DNA of 64,000 nt from Hyphomicrobiales bacterium (GTDB lineage Bacteria > Pseudomonadota > Alphaproteobacteria > Rhizobiales > Methylopilaceae), in assembly GCA_022842205.1 (NCBI GenBank), contig JALHQA010000004.1:238501-302500 (forward strand), read 5' to 3'. A program made the position numbers and the translations under genes. This document shows, piece after piece, positions 18,615 through 28,185 of the stretch. The notes beneath the pieces were generated by a model. It did not search any database and was not told the origin of the DNA. It was given only the letters and a program-made list of their open reading frames with translations. Within the stretch, counting starts at the first letter, position 1. Every line of letters begins with the position of its first letter.

Positions 18615-19259
18615 ATGTCACCCGTCGAACTGGAAAGCCTCGACCTCGCGGCGCTGATTTCCAGCCGCCTTTGCCACGACGTCATCAGCCCCGTCGGCGC
18701 GATCGTCAACGGGCTCGAGGTCCTGGAAGAGGAGAAGGACCCGGCGATGCGCGAGATCGCTCTCGATCTCGTCAAGAAGAGTGCGCAGCAGGCTTCCGCC
18801 CGCTTGCAATTTGCAAGACTGGCTTTTGGCGCCGCAGGGTCAGCCGGTGCGCAGATCGATACCGGCGATGCCGAGCAGGTGGCACGCGCCGTCGTGGCCG
18901 ACGGCAAATCCGAGATCAGCTGGACGGGACCGCGCCTGCTGCTGCCGAAGAACAAGGTGAAGCTCCTTCTCAATCTTCTGACGGTTGCGGTCTCCACCGT
19001 GCCGCGTGGCGGGAAGATTGATGTTTATATTGAAGGCAGCGACCCGGACATCTCGTTCCGTATCGTGACCACCGGTCCGATGGTGCGTGTGCCGAACCAT
19101 GTCGTCGATCTGATCGCGGGCAATCCCGAGAACGGGCATGTCGATGCGCATGTCATTCAGCCCTTTTACACAGGGCTTGTTGCACGGGCGGCAAACATGG
19201 CCGTAACGCTTGAGGCGGAAACGGACTCGGTCGTCATTGCAGCGAAGCCAAAGGCCTGA
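18615..19259 (+). CDS. chpT: Histidine phosphotransferase ChpT
   Basis: 214 residues. The N-terminal dimerisation helix holds the phospho-His motif SSRLCHDVISPVGAIVNGLEVL, and the C-terminal half is a degenerate HATPase-like fold without an ATP-lid G-box, as in ChpT. In Caulobacter ChpT relays phosphate from CckA to CtrA and CpdR. The start at 18615 has AAGGAG 7 nt upstream. ctrA lies 6 kb downstream in this window, so two links of the phosphorelay are close together; cckA is not present. Confidence 0.9.
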   Translation: MSPVELESLDLAALISSRLCHDVISPVGAIVNGLEVLEEEKDPAMREIALDLVKKSAQQASARLQFARLAFGAAGSAGAQIDTGDAEQVARAVVADGKSEISWTGPRLLLPKNKVKLLLNLLTVAVSTVPRGGKIDVYIEGSDPDISFRIVTTGPMVRVPNHVVDLIAGNPENGHVDAHVIQPFYTGLVARAANMAVTLEAETDSVVIAAKPKA

Positions 19260-19414
19260 ACCTGTATTAACGCTTCATTCACCATAACAGCAGGTAACGC
19301 CGGGCAGAGTCTGTCCCGCTTCCGTCTGGGTGCGGCCTCAACTCCGCGGTAACCGTTTCGCTTTACCAATCTTCATGACGCCCGATTGCTTGGGGCTGGC
19401 GTCGGGGGACAGGT

Positions 19415-22258
19415 ATGGACGATCTTCTTCGCGAGTTCCTGACGGAAACCAACGAGTCGTTGGACGTCGTGGATATCGAGCTTGTCAAGTTCGAGCAGGA
19501 TCCCAACAACGCCAAGATTCTCGACAACATTTTCCGCCTGGTCCATACGATTAAGGGCACATGCGGATTTCTCGGACTGCCGCGGCTTGAGGCCATTGCA
19601 CACGCGTCCGAAACCCTGATGGGCAAGTTCCGCGACGGCGCGCGGGTTAATACCGAAGCCGTTACGCTGGTTCTGTCCTCTATCGATCGCATCAAGGCCC
19701 TTCTCGCCGAGCTTGAGCGCACCGAAGCCGAGCCGGAAGGCGAGGACAGGGATATTATTTCGCAGCTTGAGGCGATGTCCGAGGGTGCGATGGCCGGCAA
19801 AGCCGAGCCGGAACCAGCCGCAGCGCCGCCCCCTCCGCTTCCGAAGGAAGACAAGCCGGTCGTTGTACCGGCGCTGGAGCGAGACCTGCGGCCGGGCGAG
19901 GTGTCCGAAGAGGAACTCGAACGCGCCTTCCGTGAAACCGAAACGGAAGAGACGCCGCTCAAGCCTGCCGTTGCTGCGCCTGCCGCGAAGGAACCTCGTC
20001 TGGGCGAGGTGTCCGAAGAAGAACTTGAGCGTGCTTTCCGCGAGGCCGACGGTCCCGAACTCGGGCCAGCAAAATATGTACGCGAAGAGGCCGAACCAAC
20101 ACCGGCCGCGGCACAGGCCGTTCCTGAGCCGAAGAAAGCTGCTGCTGCAGCGAAGAAACCCGCTGCAGTAGCGTCCGGCGACGAAGACCCGGCCGGCAAG
20201 CTCGAGAATTCGATTGCCTCACAGTCGATCCGCGTCGGCGTCGATACGCTTGAACATCTGATGACGATGGTCTCGGAATTGGTGCTGACGCGCAACCAGC
20301 TGCTTGAGATCGTCCGTCATCACGAGGAATCGGAATTCAAGGTCCCGTTACAGCGGCTGTCGAACGTTACCGCCGAACTTCAGGACGGCGTGATGAAGAC
20401 ACGCATGCAGCCGATCGGCAACGCATGGCAGAAGCTGCCGCGTGTCGTGCGTGATCTCGCGCAGGAACTCGGCAAGAAGATTGAGCTCGACATGCATGGT
20501 GCCGAGACCGAACTCGACCGCCAGATTTTGGATATCATCAAGGACCCGCTGACGCATATGGTGCGCAATTCGGCGGATCATGGCCTTGAGCCCACCGAAG
20601 ACCGAAAGATGCTGGGCAAACCCGAGAAGGGCACCATCCGGTTGTCGGCCTTCCATGAGGGTGGTCATATTATCATCCAGATCGCCGATGACGGGCGCGG
20701 GCTGAATGTTGACCGCATTCGGAAGAAAGCTCTCGAGAACGGCCTTGCTACCGAATCTGAACTCGACCGGATGAGCGAAAGCCAAATCCAGAAGTTCATC
20801 TTCCATCCGGGCTTCTCCACGGCCGCTCAGGTAACGAGCGTCTCCGGCCGCGGCGTTGGTATGGACGTCGTAAAGACGAATATCGACCTCATCGGCGGCA
20901 CGATCGATCTGAAGTCGGTGGTCGGCGAGGGCACGACCTTTACGATCAAGATTCCGCTGACGCTGGCCATCGTGCCCGCGCTGATTGTCGAAGTCGCGGG
21001 CGATCGTTTCGCAATCCCGCAGATCGCGGTGATCGAACTCGTCCGCGCAAACTCGCAGTCCGAGCACCAGATCGAACACATAAATTCAACACCGGTGCTG
21101 AGGCTTCGCAACAAGCTCCTGCCGCTGATCCATCTGCGCAAGCTGCTCGGTCTTGAAGAAGCGGCACAAGAGACCGATGGAGTAGGGTTCATCGTTGTCA
21201 CGCAAGTCGGGCCACAGATGTTCGGCATCGTGGTCGATGGCGTGTTTCATACCGAAGAAATCGTCGTCAAGCCGATGTCCTCGCGTCTGCGTCACATCAC
21301 GATGTTCTCCGGTACGACCATTTTGGGCGACGGCTCGGTGATCATGATCATCGACCCCAACGGTATTGCGCATGCCGTTGGCTCCGATCTGTCCTCGCGC
21401 ATGCTCAATCCGCAGGACGCGGAGGAGCAGTCGGGCCCGGCTCAGAACCAGACGGTGTCCATGCTGGTGTTCCGCGCAGGAGGCCAGGAACTAAAGGCGG
21501 TGCCGCTGTCGCTGGTCACCCGCCTGGAGGAAATTGACGTCCGCAAGATCGAGTCGGCAAACGGCCGTCATCTTGTCCAGTATCGTGGCGCGCTGATGCC
21601 GCTCGTCGAAGTAACGGAAGATGCGCGTCTGCGCGAAGATGGCTCGCAGCCGCTGCTGGTGTTCGCCGATGACGGTCGCTCCATGGGTCTCGTGGTCGAC
21701 GAGATCGTCGACATCGTGGAAGACAAGCTCGACATCGAAGTCGGCTCGGATGTGCCCGGCATTCTCGGTTCGGCGGTCGTCAAAGGCCAAGCGACCGAAA
21801 TCATTGATATCGCGCACTACCTGCCGATGGCGTTTGGCGACTGGCTGCACCGCAAGGATCTAGGCGTAGACACACATACGAAGCATCTTCTTTTCGTTGA
21901 TGACAGTGCCTTCTTCCGCAACATGCTGACCCCGGTTCTGCGAGCCGCAGGATATGACGTGACGGCCTGCTCTTCTGGCGGAGAGGCTCTCGCTCTGATG
22001 AAAGCCGGCCGGAAATTCGATATCGTCGTGAGCGATATCGAGATGCCCGAGATGGATGGTTTTGGCCTCGCCGAGGCTGTTCGCGCCGATAGTCATCATC
22101 ACGATGTGCCGATCATTGCCCTGTCGTCGCTCACGAGCGAGGCCGCACTCGAGCGCGGCCGCAAGGCGGGTTTCGACGACTATGTCGCGAAGTTCGACCG
22201 TCCCGGCCTTATCGCGGCGTTGAAGGACGTCAAGCCTGATCTGGAGCGTGCGGCATGA
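19415..22258 (+). CDS. cheA: Chemotaxis histidine kinase CheA with C-terminal receiver
   Basis: 947 residues. Order: Hpt domain (phospho-His44 in RLVHTIKGTCGF), Pro/Ala/Glu-rich linker (about 105-265), dimerisation helices, HATPase (NSADHGLE, DDGRGLN, GRGVGMDVV), two consecutive CheW-like domains, and a C-terminal receiver (LFVDDS ... VVSDIEMPEMDG). The linker contains a near-exact duplication of GEVSEEELERAFRE at residues 161-174 and 197-210. The usual CheY-binding P2 domain is not evident. It heads the cheAWYBR operon; cheW overlaps its stop. Confidence 0.96.
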   Translation: MDDLLREFLTETNESLDVVDIELVKFEQDPNNAKILDNIFRLVHTIKGTCGFLGLPRLEAIAHASETLMGKFRDGARVNTEAVTLVLSSIDRIKALLAELERTEAEPEGEDRDIISQLEAMSEGAMAGKAEPEPAAAPPPPLPKEDKPVVVPALERDLRPGEVSEEELERAFRETETEETPLKPAVAAPAAKEPRLGEVSEEELERAFREADGPELGPAKYVREEAEPTPAAAQAVPEPKKAAAAAKKPAAVASGDEDPAGKLENSIASQSIRVGVDTLEHLMTMVSELVLTRNQLLEIVRHHEESEFKVPLQRLSNVTAELQDGVMKTRMQPIGNAWQKLPRVVRDLAQELGKKIELDMHGAETELDRQILDIIKDPLTHMVRNSADHGLEPTEDRKMLGKPEKGTIRLSAFHEGGHIIIQIADDGRGLNVDRIRKKALENGLATESELDRMSESQIQKFIFHPGFSTAAQVTSVSGRGVGMDVVKTNIDLIGGTIDLKSVVGEGTTFTIKIPLTLAIVPALIVEVAGDRFAIPQIAVIELVRANSQSEHQIEHINSTPVLRLRNKLLPLIHLRKLLGLEEAAQETDGVGFIVVTQVGPQMFGIVVDGVFHTEEIVVKPMSSRLRHITMFSGTTILGDGSVIMIIDPNGIAHAVGSDLSSRMLNPQDAEEQSGPAQNQTVSMLVFRAGGQELKAVPLSLVTRLEEIDVRKIESANGRHLVQYRGALMPLVEVTEDARLREDGSQPLLVFADDGRSMGLVVDEIVDIVEDKLDIEVGSDVPGILGSAVVKGQATEIIDIAHYLPMAFGDWLHRKDLGVDTHTKHLLFVDDSAFFRNMLTPVLRAAGYDVTACSSGGEALALMKAGRKFDIVVSDIEMPEMDGFGLAEAVRADSHHHDVPIIALSSLTSEAALERGRKAGFDDYVAKFDRPGLIAALKDVKPDLERAA

Positions 22259-22728
22259 GTAACCTCAATCGCATCGACCTCGACGGCGAAATCGTCGAGT
22301 ATGTCACTGTCGTCATCGGCGGCCAGCTGTTCGGCCTCCCGATAGGACGCGTCCAGGACGTTTTCTCTCCGGATCGTCTGACTCGCGTTCCGCTCGCTCC
22401 GCAGGAAGTGGCCGGCGTGCTCAATTTGCGCGGCCGTATCGTTACTGCGATCAACATGCGCGTACGCCTCGGTCTCCCGCCGCTCGATACAGGCCGCCCG
22501 CCGATGGCTGTGGGTATCGATCATGGCGGCGAGGCGTACGGACTCCTGATTGACCAGGTAGGCGAGGTAATGAAGCTCCCTGCTGCAGGACGGGAGCCGA
22601 ACCCCGCAAATCTTGATCCCCGCTGGGCGGAAATTTCAGACGGTGTTCATCGTTTGGATGGACAATTGCTCGTTGTTCTCGATGTCGAGGTCACGCTTGA
22701 TCACGCGCGGGAAGCTCTAGCCGCATGA
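22255..22728 (+). CDS. cheW: Chemotaxis coupling protein CheW
   Basis: 157 residues, a single CheW SH3-like domain (GGQLFGLPIGRVQDVF, VPLAPQEVAGVLNLRGRIV). It couples receptors to CheA. The start overlaps cheA as ATGA. No methyl-accepting receptor gene is in the window, so the signal input is encoded elsewhere. Confidence 0.95.
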   Translation: MSNLNRIDLDGEIVEYVTVVIGGQLFGLPIGRVQDVFSPDRLTRVPLAPQEVAGVLNLRGRIVTAINMRVRLGLPPLDTGRPPMAVGIDHGGEAYGLLIDQVGEVMKLPAAGREPNPANLDPRWAEISDGVHRLDGQLLVVLDVEVTLDHAREALAA

Positions 22729-22756
22729 GTATGAAGTGGCCGGAAGGAGTTATGAA

Positions 22757-23122
22757 ATGAAGACCTGTCTCGTCGTGGACGATTCCAGCGTGATCCGGAA
22801 GGTCGCGCGGCGGATTCTCGAAAAGTTCGACTTCAAAATTTCCGAAGCAGAAGACGGCAGTCAGGCGCTTGAGCTGTGTCGTCAGGCAATGCCCGATGCC
22901 GTTCTTCTCGATTGGAACATGCCCGTCATGGACGGCTACGAGTTCCTGAAGGAGCTTCGCTCGATGCCGGGCGGAGATGTGCCAAAGGTGGTGTTCTGCA
23001 CTACGGAAAACGACGTCGCGCACATTGCCCGCGCTCTGCGCGCCGGCGCCAATGAATACATCATGAAACCCTTCGACAAGGACATCGTCGAAGCCAAGTT
23101 CCAGGAAGTGGGCCTTATCTGA
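22757..23122 (+). CDS. cheY: Single-domain response regulator CheY
   Basis: 121 residues, only a receiver domain: acidic pair VVDDS, phospho-acceptor Asp in VLLDWNMPVMDG, Thr in FCTTEND and Lys in IMKPFDKD. The start is the ATG at 22757 preceded by GGAAGGAG. Presumed to act on the flagellar switch (FliN and FliG are encoded at 53-55 kb). Confidence 0.95.
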   Translation: MKTCLVVDDSSVIRKVARRILEKFDFKISEAEDGSQALELCRQAMPDAVLLDWNMPVMDGYEFLKELRSMPGGDVPKVVFCTTENDVAHIARALRAGANEYIMKPFDKDIVEAKFQEVGLI

Positions 23123-23167
23123 AGCGGGGCTTTTTCGCTTCGGAATCTCTTGCGAGCGTAACCGAGT

Positions 23168-24349
23168 ATGCCAGTCGCAGCTGTTGCCCAGCCTGTTCAG
23201 TATGACCGTCCGATACGTGTCATGGTCGTGGACGACGCACTCGTTGTGCGTGGTATCGTTTCAAGATGGCTGAAGGAAGAAAGCGGGATCGAAGTTGTCG
23301 CGACGCATCGTTCGGCGAAGCTGGCGCTTGACGATCTCGACCGATCGAACCCGGATGTCCTGATCCTTGATATCGAAATGCCGGACATGGACGGCGTCAC
23401 CGCGCTTCCGTTGTTCTTGGCCAAGCGCAAGGATCTCGCTGTCATCGTGGCGTCTACGCTGACGCTCCGCAACGCCGAGCTCTCCATCCGCTGCCTTTCG
23501 CTTGGCGCAATGGACTGCCTGGCCAAACCGCAGACATCCGGCGAAATGACATCGACGGCAGATTTCCGCCGCGAACTCACGGAGCGGGTACGTGCGCTCG
23601 GCGGGCGGATCATCAGCCGTTCGCGTCCGGCCATCACTCCGGCGCCGGTCGCGCCAGCGGTCCCGCCGCAGATCACCCAGAATCTGGAGCGGTCTGGTCC
23701 GCCGGATACCAGCTTCTCACGCCGCTCGAACGAGCCGTACAGGCTGCGCAAGTTTCCCGCGACGATGCCGCGAGCCATCGTCATCGGCTCATCAACCGGA
23801 GGCCCGCAGGCGCTGGCGGTGGTGCTCGGGGCAATGAAGAGTGTTTTCCCGCGCGTCCCGGTGCTCATAACGCAGCACATGCCGCCAAGCTTCACTACGA
23901 TTCTGGCAGAACATCTGGGACGCGTTACCGGCGTGGCTTGCCATGAGCCGGTAGACGGCGAACCGGTCAAGGCCGGCATGATTTACATCGCGCCCGGCGG
24001 CCGCCACATGAAAGTTGCGCAGAGCGATCAAGGGCCGGTCGTGCAGATTACCGACGAGCCGCCCGTCAATTTCTGCAAGCCCGCGGTCGATCCACTTTTT
24101 TATTCGGCTCTGAAAATCTGGGGCGGCGGGCTCGCCGCAGTTGTGCTGACAGGCATGGGGGCGGACGGAGCCAGGGGAGCGCTTGCAATCGCGGATGCCG
24201 GCGGCGCGGTGATTGCGCAGGATGAAGAAACCAGCGTGGTTTGGGGAATGCCGGGAGCAACGGCGCATGCCGGCGCGTGTTCGGCCGTCCTTCCGCTGGA
24301 AGCGATCGCACCGCAGGTCGTTCGCTTAGTAACGGGGGAGCGTAGATGA
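23168..24349 (+). CDS. cheB: Chemotaxis methylesterase/glutamine deamidase CheB
   Basis: 393 residues. Receiver domain (VMVVDDAL, Asp in LILDIEMPDMDG), Pro-rich linker, and methylesterase domain with catalytic Ser in GSSTGGPQ, His in TQHMPPSFT and Asp in LTGMGADGARG. It removes methyl groups from receptors. The stop overlaps the cheR start. Confidence 0.95.
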   Translation: MPVAAVAQPVQYDRPIRVMVVDDALVVRGIVSRWLKEESGIEVVATHRSAKLALDDLDRSNPDVLILDIEMPDMDGVTALPLFLAKRKDLAVIVASTLTLRNAELSIRCLSLGAMDCLAKPQTSGEMTSTADFRRELTERVRALGGRIISRSRPAITPAPVAPAVPPQITQNLERSGPPDTSFSRRSNEPYRLRKFPATMPRAIVIGSSTGGPQALAVVLGAMKSVFPRVPVLITQHMPPSFTTILAEHLGRVTGVACHEPVDGEPVKAGMIYIAPGGRHMKVAQSDQGPVVQITDEPPVNFCKPAVDPLFYSALKIWGGGLAAVVLTGMGADGARGALAIADAGGAVIAQDEETSVVWGMPGATAHAGACSAVLPLEAIAPQVVRLVTGERR

Positions 24350-25206
24350 CACCCATAGAACTCGAATTTCTCGGCGGCTTTCTCAAGCAGCGGTCGGGCC
24401 TCGTGCTGGTTGGCGACAAGAGCTATCTCATAGAGAGTCGGCTCATGCCGGTTGCGCGCAAGCACAACATTCCGTCTCTATCGGCGCTCATGACTCAGCT
24501 GCGTGCCGGCAATGCGGCGCTGGAAAGTGAAGTCGTCGAAGCAATGACGACGAACGAAACATTCTTCTTCCGCGACAAGATCCCGTTCGAATTGTTCACA
24601 GAGACCATGCTGCCGTACATCCAGAAGGCGCGCGCCGCTCAGCGCCGTGTTCGCATCTGGTGCGCGGCATGCTCGACGGGGCAGGAGCCGTATTCACTGG
24701 CAATGTTGTTGGAGGAAAATGCTGCGAAATTCCCCGGCTGGGATTTCGAAATCCTTGCGACGGACCTGTCCGGCGAAGTTCTCGCCAAGGCAAAGGCCGG
24801 CAAGTTCAGCCAGTTCGAGGTTCAGCGCGGTCTTCCCATCAATCTGCTCGTAAAGCATTTCGAGCAGGTCGGTGACCTCTGGGAAATCTCGCCGAAAATC
24901 CGCCAGAAAGTGCAGTTCCGTCCGATCAATCTGCTGCGTGATTTCGGTCCACTTGGTGCGTTCGACATCATTTACTGTCGTAACGTACTTATCTATTTCG
25001 ATGAGCCGACGAAGATTGATGTTTTGAACCGGATGTCGGGTGCTCTTGCCCAGGACGGGTTCCTGGTTCTCGGCGCTGCCGAGACCGTGGTTGGTCTGTG
25101 CGACCGGTTCAAATCCGTTCCCGAAAAGCGCGGACTGTATGTGCGCAACGCTGCCGCGGATGCAACTCGTCTTCCGATGCGTCTGGCAGTCGGCGCGGGC
25201 GGTTAA
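24346..25206 (+). CDS. cheR: Chemotaxis protein methyltransferase CheR
   Basis: 286 residues. N-terminal helical domain and a SAM-binding domain with RIWCAACSTGQEPYSLAM and DIIYCRNVLIYFDEPTK. It adds methyl groups to receptor glutamates and opposes CheB. Last gene of the che operon, followed by a strong terminator. Confidence 0.95.
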   Translation: MTPIELEFLGGFLKQRSGLVLVGDKSYLIESRLMPVARKHNIPSLSALMTQLRAGNAALESEVVEAMTTNETFFFRDKIPFELFTETMLPYIQKARAAQRRVRIWCAACSTGQEPYSLAMLLEENAAKFPGWDFEILATDLSGEVLAKAKAGKFSQFEVQRGLPINLLVKHFEQVGDLWEISPKIRQKVQFRPINLLRDFGPLGAFDIIYCRNVLIYFDEPTKIDVLNRMSGALAQDGFLVLGAAETVVGLCDRFKSVPEKRGLYVRNAAADATRLPMRLAVGAGG

Positions 25207-25221
25207 GGGAGAAGGTTCAAC

Positions 25222-25253
25222 AAAAAAGCCCCGCATGACGCGGGGCTTTTTTG
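25222..25253. terminator. Bidirectional terminator between cheR and ctrA
   Basis: AAAAAAGCCCCGC-ATGA-CGCGGGGCTTTTTTG: an 8-bp GC stem flanked by A6 and T6, so it can stop transcription of the converging cheR (plus) and ctrA (minus) genes. Confidence 0.9.
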
Positions 25254-25268
25254 TTGGCGAAAGTAAAA

Positions 25269-25967
25269 TCAGGCAGAGGCTTTGAGATCTTCCGGCGGTT
25301 CGCGCAGCACATAACCGCGGCCCCACACCGTCTCGATGTAGTTCTTGCCGTCGGTGGCCGAAGCGAGCTTCTTGCGCAGCTTGCAGATAAAGACGTCGAT
25401 GATCTTCAGTTCTGGCTCGTCCATGCCGCCATAGAGATGATTGAGGAACATCTCCTTGGTTAGTGTCGTGCCTTTGCGGAGCGAGAGCAGCTCCAGCATC
25501 TGGTATTCCTTGCCGGTCAGATGTACGCGGTTACCCGCGACCTCGACCGTCTTGGTATCCAGATTGACCGTGAGATCGCCGGTGTTGATGACCGACTGGG
25601 CATGACCTTTCGAGCGGCGCACGATCGCATGGATACGGGCGACGAGTTCGTCCTTGTGGAAGGGCTTGGTCAGATAGTCATCGGCGCCAAAGCCGAGACC
25701 GCGAACCTTGTCCTCAATACCGGCAAGGCCGGACAGGATCAGGATGGGGGTCTTGATCTTCGCGACACGCAGCGAGCGCAGAACTTCATAACCCGACATG
25801 TCGGGGAGGTTCAGGTCGAGCAGGATGATATCGTAGTCGTAGAGCTTGCCGAGATCGACACCCTCTTCGCCGAGATCGGTCGTATAAACGTTGAAGCTTT
25901 CCGACTTGAGCATCAATTCGATGCTCTGCGCGGTCGCGCTGTCGTCCTCGATCAGAAGCACGCGCAT
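25269..25967 (-). CDS. ctrA: Cell-cycle master response regulator CtrA
   Basis: 232 residues, OmpR-type. The receiver has EDD, the phospho-acceptor in [10 protein letters not shown] and Lys in LTKPF. The winged helix ([31 protein letters not shown] ... [11 protein letters not shown]) is the near-invariant CtrA type. I chose the ATG at 25967 (MRVLLIEDD), the conserved CtrA N-terminus. It controls division, DNA replication and flagellar class II genes. Its upstream region holds a TTAACCAT half-site and multiple GANTC sites. Divergent from fliI. Confidence 0.96.
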   Translation of the reverse strand: MRVLLIEDDSATAQSIELMLKSESFNVYTTDLGEEGVDLGKLYDYDIILLDLNLPDMSGYEVLRSLRVAKIKTPILILSGLAGIEDKVRGLGFGADDYLTKPFHKDELVARIHAIVRRSKGHAQSVINTGDLTVNLDTKTVEVAGNRVHLTGKEYQMLELLSLRKGTTLTKEMFLNHLYGGMDEPELKIIDVFICKLRKKLASATDGKNYIETVWGRGYVLREPPEDLKASA

Positions 25968-26005
25968 ATTTGCCCTCCGCCGGTCAGGCCGGCATTCCCC
26001 CAGAC

Positions 26006-26312
26006 GATTCAACGCTACCCGCGAATGGTTAACAGAGTTTGATTCGCGTCGGCAAGCGCCGGGCCGGAAACTTTCAAGCCTATGGAAAACCTCGATTTTC
26101 AGCCTGAAGAAAGTTTTAACGCACCACTTTAGCTTCAGCCCCTAACCGACTCTTCCGACTCACAGCTTCCGGACTTTCCGAGAGGTTCCCGTGGTTAAAT
26201 TTCCGATGCCAAATCATTAACGACCCGCGTAAACGAACCGTTACCATCCACAAGGAATCACGAAGACGCCCAAATTGAGGATTCCGCTGGCGGCGCAGCC
26301 GCAGCGCGAATC
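26006..26312. promoter_or_regulatory. ctrA-fliI divergent regulatory region, GANTC cluster
   Basis: Between ctrA (starts at 25967, minus) and fliI (starts at 26337, plus) there are seven CcrM-type GANTC sites, beginning at 26006, 26041, 26148, 26157, 26255, 26280 and 26308. About one per 256 nt is expected by chance. In Caulobacter, GANTC methylation state regulates the ctrA P1 promoter. Confidence 0.6.
26025..26032 (-). promoter_or_regulatory. CtrA half-site upstream of ctrA
   Basis: The minus strand reads TTAACCAT, the Caulobacter CtrA core. It lies 58 nt upstream of the ctrA ATG. The partner half at 7-nt spacing is ATCA rather than TTAA, so this is a half-site. Autoregulation is the likely meaning. 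Confidence 0.45.
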
Positions 26313-26336
26313 AGCCCCGCGGCGTAAGAAAGAGCC

Positions 26337-27662
26337 ATGAAAGGCCTCATCCAGGCGGCGCGCGACATTCCCGAACGCGAGATCTTCGGCCGCGTCGTGG
26401 CCGTGCGCGGCCTTCTGGTCGAGGTCGCGGGCCCCCTCGGCACGATGGCGGTCGGCGGCCGCATCGACATCGAGGTCGGGCCGGGGCGGCTGGTGCCCTG
26501 CGAAGTCGTCGGCTTCGCCAATGACCGCGCGCTGCTGATGCCGTTCGCGACGCTGGAAGGCGTCCGGCGCGGCTGCAAGGCGCTGGTCGGCTCGGACCAT
26601 GCCGGCATTCACCCCAATCATCACTGGCTCGGCCGCGTCATCAACGCGATGGGCGAGCCGGTCGACGGCAAGGGCCCGCTGGGCGAAGGCCCGCTGCTGT
26701 ATCCGTTCCGCAATGCGCCGCCTTCCGCCCACGCGCGGCGGCGCGTCGGCCCGCCGCTCGATCTCGGCGTGCGCGCCATCAACACATTCCTCACCTGCTG
26801 CCGCGGCCAGCGCATGGGCATCTTCGCCGGCTCCGGCGTCGGCAAATCCGTGCTGCTGTCGATGCTGGCGAAGAACACCGACGCCGATGTCTCGATCATC
26901 GGCCTTGTCGGCGAACGCGGCCGCGAGGTGCAGGAATTCCTGCAGGACGATCTCGGCCCGGAAGGCCTGAAGCGCGCGATCGTCGTTGTCGCCACCTCGG
27001 ACGAGCCCGCTTTGATGCGCCGCCAGGCGGCATACCTGACGCTGTCGCTCGCCGAATATTTCCGCGACGAGGGCAAGGACGTGCTGTGCATGATCGACTC
27101 GATCACGCGCTTTGCCATGGCGCAGCGCGAAGTCGGCCTGTCCGTCGGCGAGCCGCCGACCGCGAAAGGCTACACGCCGACCGTCTTTTCCGAACTGCCG
27201 AAACTTCTGGAGCGGGCGGGGCCGGGTACGGACGAGGGCACGATCACGGGCCTATTCACCGTGCTGGTCGACGGCGACGACCACAACGAGCCGGTGGCCG
27301 ACGCGGTGCGCGGCATTCTCGACGGCCACATCGTGATGGAGCGCTCGATCGCCGAGCGCGGGCGCTATCCGGCGATCAATGTCCTGAAGTCCGTCTCGCG
27401 CACCATGCCGAAGGCGGCCGACCCGAACTATCTGCGCCATGTGATGAAGGCGCGGCAGGTGATGGCGACGTTTTCGGACATGGAGGAGCTGATCCGCCTC
27501 GGCGCCTACCGGGCCGGCTCCAGCCCCGAAGTGGATGAAGCCATTGAATTAAACGGGCCGCTGGAAGCCTTTTTGTCCCAAGGTAAGGAAGAAGCAACCA
27601 CATTGGGGGATGCTTACATGCGATTGTCGCAAATTGTCGGGGTCCCGGAAACCGGGCGCTAA
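26337..27662 (+). CDS. fliI: Flagellar export ATPase FliI
   Basis: 441 residues. Walker A GSGVGKS, Walker [18 protein letters not shown], and the F1-beta-like [14 protein letters not shown] and SVSRTMP motifs. It powers the flagellar type III export apparatus at the cytoplasmic face. ATG at 26337; fliJ follows 25 nt downstream. It sits apart from the fliF-fliN operon, next to ctrA. Confidence 0.95.
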   Translation: MKGLIQAARDIPEREIFGRVVAVRGLLVEVAGPLGTMAVGGRIDIEVGPGRLVPCEVVGFANDRALLMPFATLEGVRRGCKALVGSDHAGIHPNHHWLGRVINAMGEPVDGKGPLGEGPLLYPFRNAPPSAHARRRVGPPLDLGVRAINTFLTCCRGQRMGIFAGSGVGKSVLLSMLAKNTDADVSIIGLVGERGREVQEFLQDDLGPEGLKRAIVVVATSDEPALMRRQAAYLTLSLAEYFRDEGKDVLCMIDSITRFAMAQREVGLSVGEPPTAKGYTPTVFSELPKLLERAGPGTDEGTITGLFTVLVDGDDHNEPVADAVRGILDGHIVMERSIAERGRYPAINVLKSVSRTMPKAADPNYLRHVMKARQVMATFSDMEELIRLGAYRAGSSPEVDEAIELNGPLEAFLSQGKEEATTLGDAYMRLSQIVGVPETGR

Positions 27663-27687
27663 CCTGACGCGTGTATGAGTATCACCC

Positions 27688-28104
27688 ATGAAATCGCGTG
27701 ACACCCTGATCCGCCTGAAGCGCTTCCATGTCGATGAGAAGCGGCGCCGCGTCTCCCAGATCGAGGCGATGATCGCCGAGTTCCAGCGCATGGCCAACGA
27801 CCTCGACCGTGAAATCGAGGCCGAGCAGAAGCGCGCCGGCATCCATGATGTCGCGCATTTCGCCTATCCGACCTATGCCAAGGCGGCCGCAAACCGCCGC
27901 GACAACCTCAAGCGTTCGGCAGAGGACATGAAGGGCCAGCTTCAGGACGCCCAGGACGAACTGGCCGAGGCGTTCGAGGAGCTGAAAAAGGTCGAACTGC
28001 TCGACGAGCGCGACCAGCAGCGCGAAAAGACCGCCGAGACCAAGGCCGACCAGAAGGCGATGGACGATATCGGCCTCGCGCGCCACGGCCGCAAGGCGAG
28101 CTGA
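27688..28104 (+). CDS. fliJ: Flagellar export chaperone FliJ
   Basis: 138 residues, almost entirely charged coiled coil (about 5-125), consistent with the FliJ stalk-like component of the export ATPase. The assignment rests on length, helical character and position directly after fliI, since FliJ sequences diverge strongly. Confidence 0.85.
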   Translation: MKSRDTLIRLKRFHVDEKRRRVSQIEAMIAEFQRMANDLDREIEAEQKRAGIHDVAHFAYPTYAKAAANRRDNLKRSAEDMKGQLQDAQDELAEAFEELKKVELLDERDQQREKTAETKADQKAMDDIGLARHGRKAS

Positions 28105-28116
28105 GCCAACGCTCAT

Positions 28117-28150
28117 CCGTCATGGCAGGGCCTGGCCCTGCCATCCACGA
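28117..28150. repeat. Dispersed palindrome, type A, copy 1
   Basis: ATGGCAGGGCC-T-GGCCCTGCCAT (28122-28144) is a perfect 11-bp inverted repeat, with flanks CCGTC and CCACGA. It is a variant of the common rhizobial element whose reading gives a MAGLVPAIH-like peptide. Related copies lie at 28811-28841 and 30085-30115. Confidence 0.65.
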
Positions 28151-28157
28151 GTTCAAG

Positions 28158-28177
28158 GCCCCCGAAAGGGGGCTTTT
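28158..28177 (+). terminator. Intrinsic terminator after fliJ
   Basis: GCCCCC-GAAA-GGGGGC followed by TTTT: a 6-bp GC stem with a stable GNRA-type loop, 54 nt after the fliJ stop. Confidence 0.75.
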
Positions 28178-28185
28178 CCATTCGC

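Noticed and set aside
19267-19281. CtrA box upstream of cheA (TTAA-N7-TTCA)
   Set aside because: One mismatch and no supporting second element; too weak to list as a feature.
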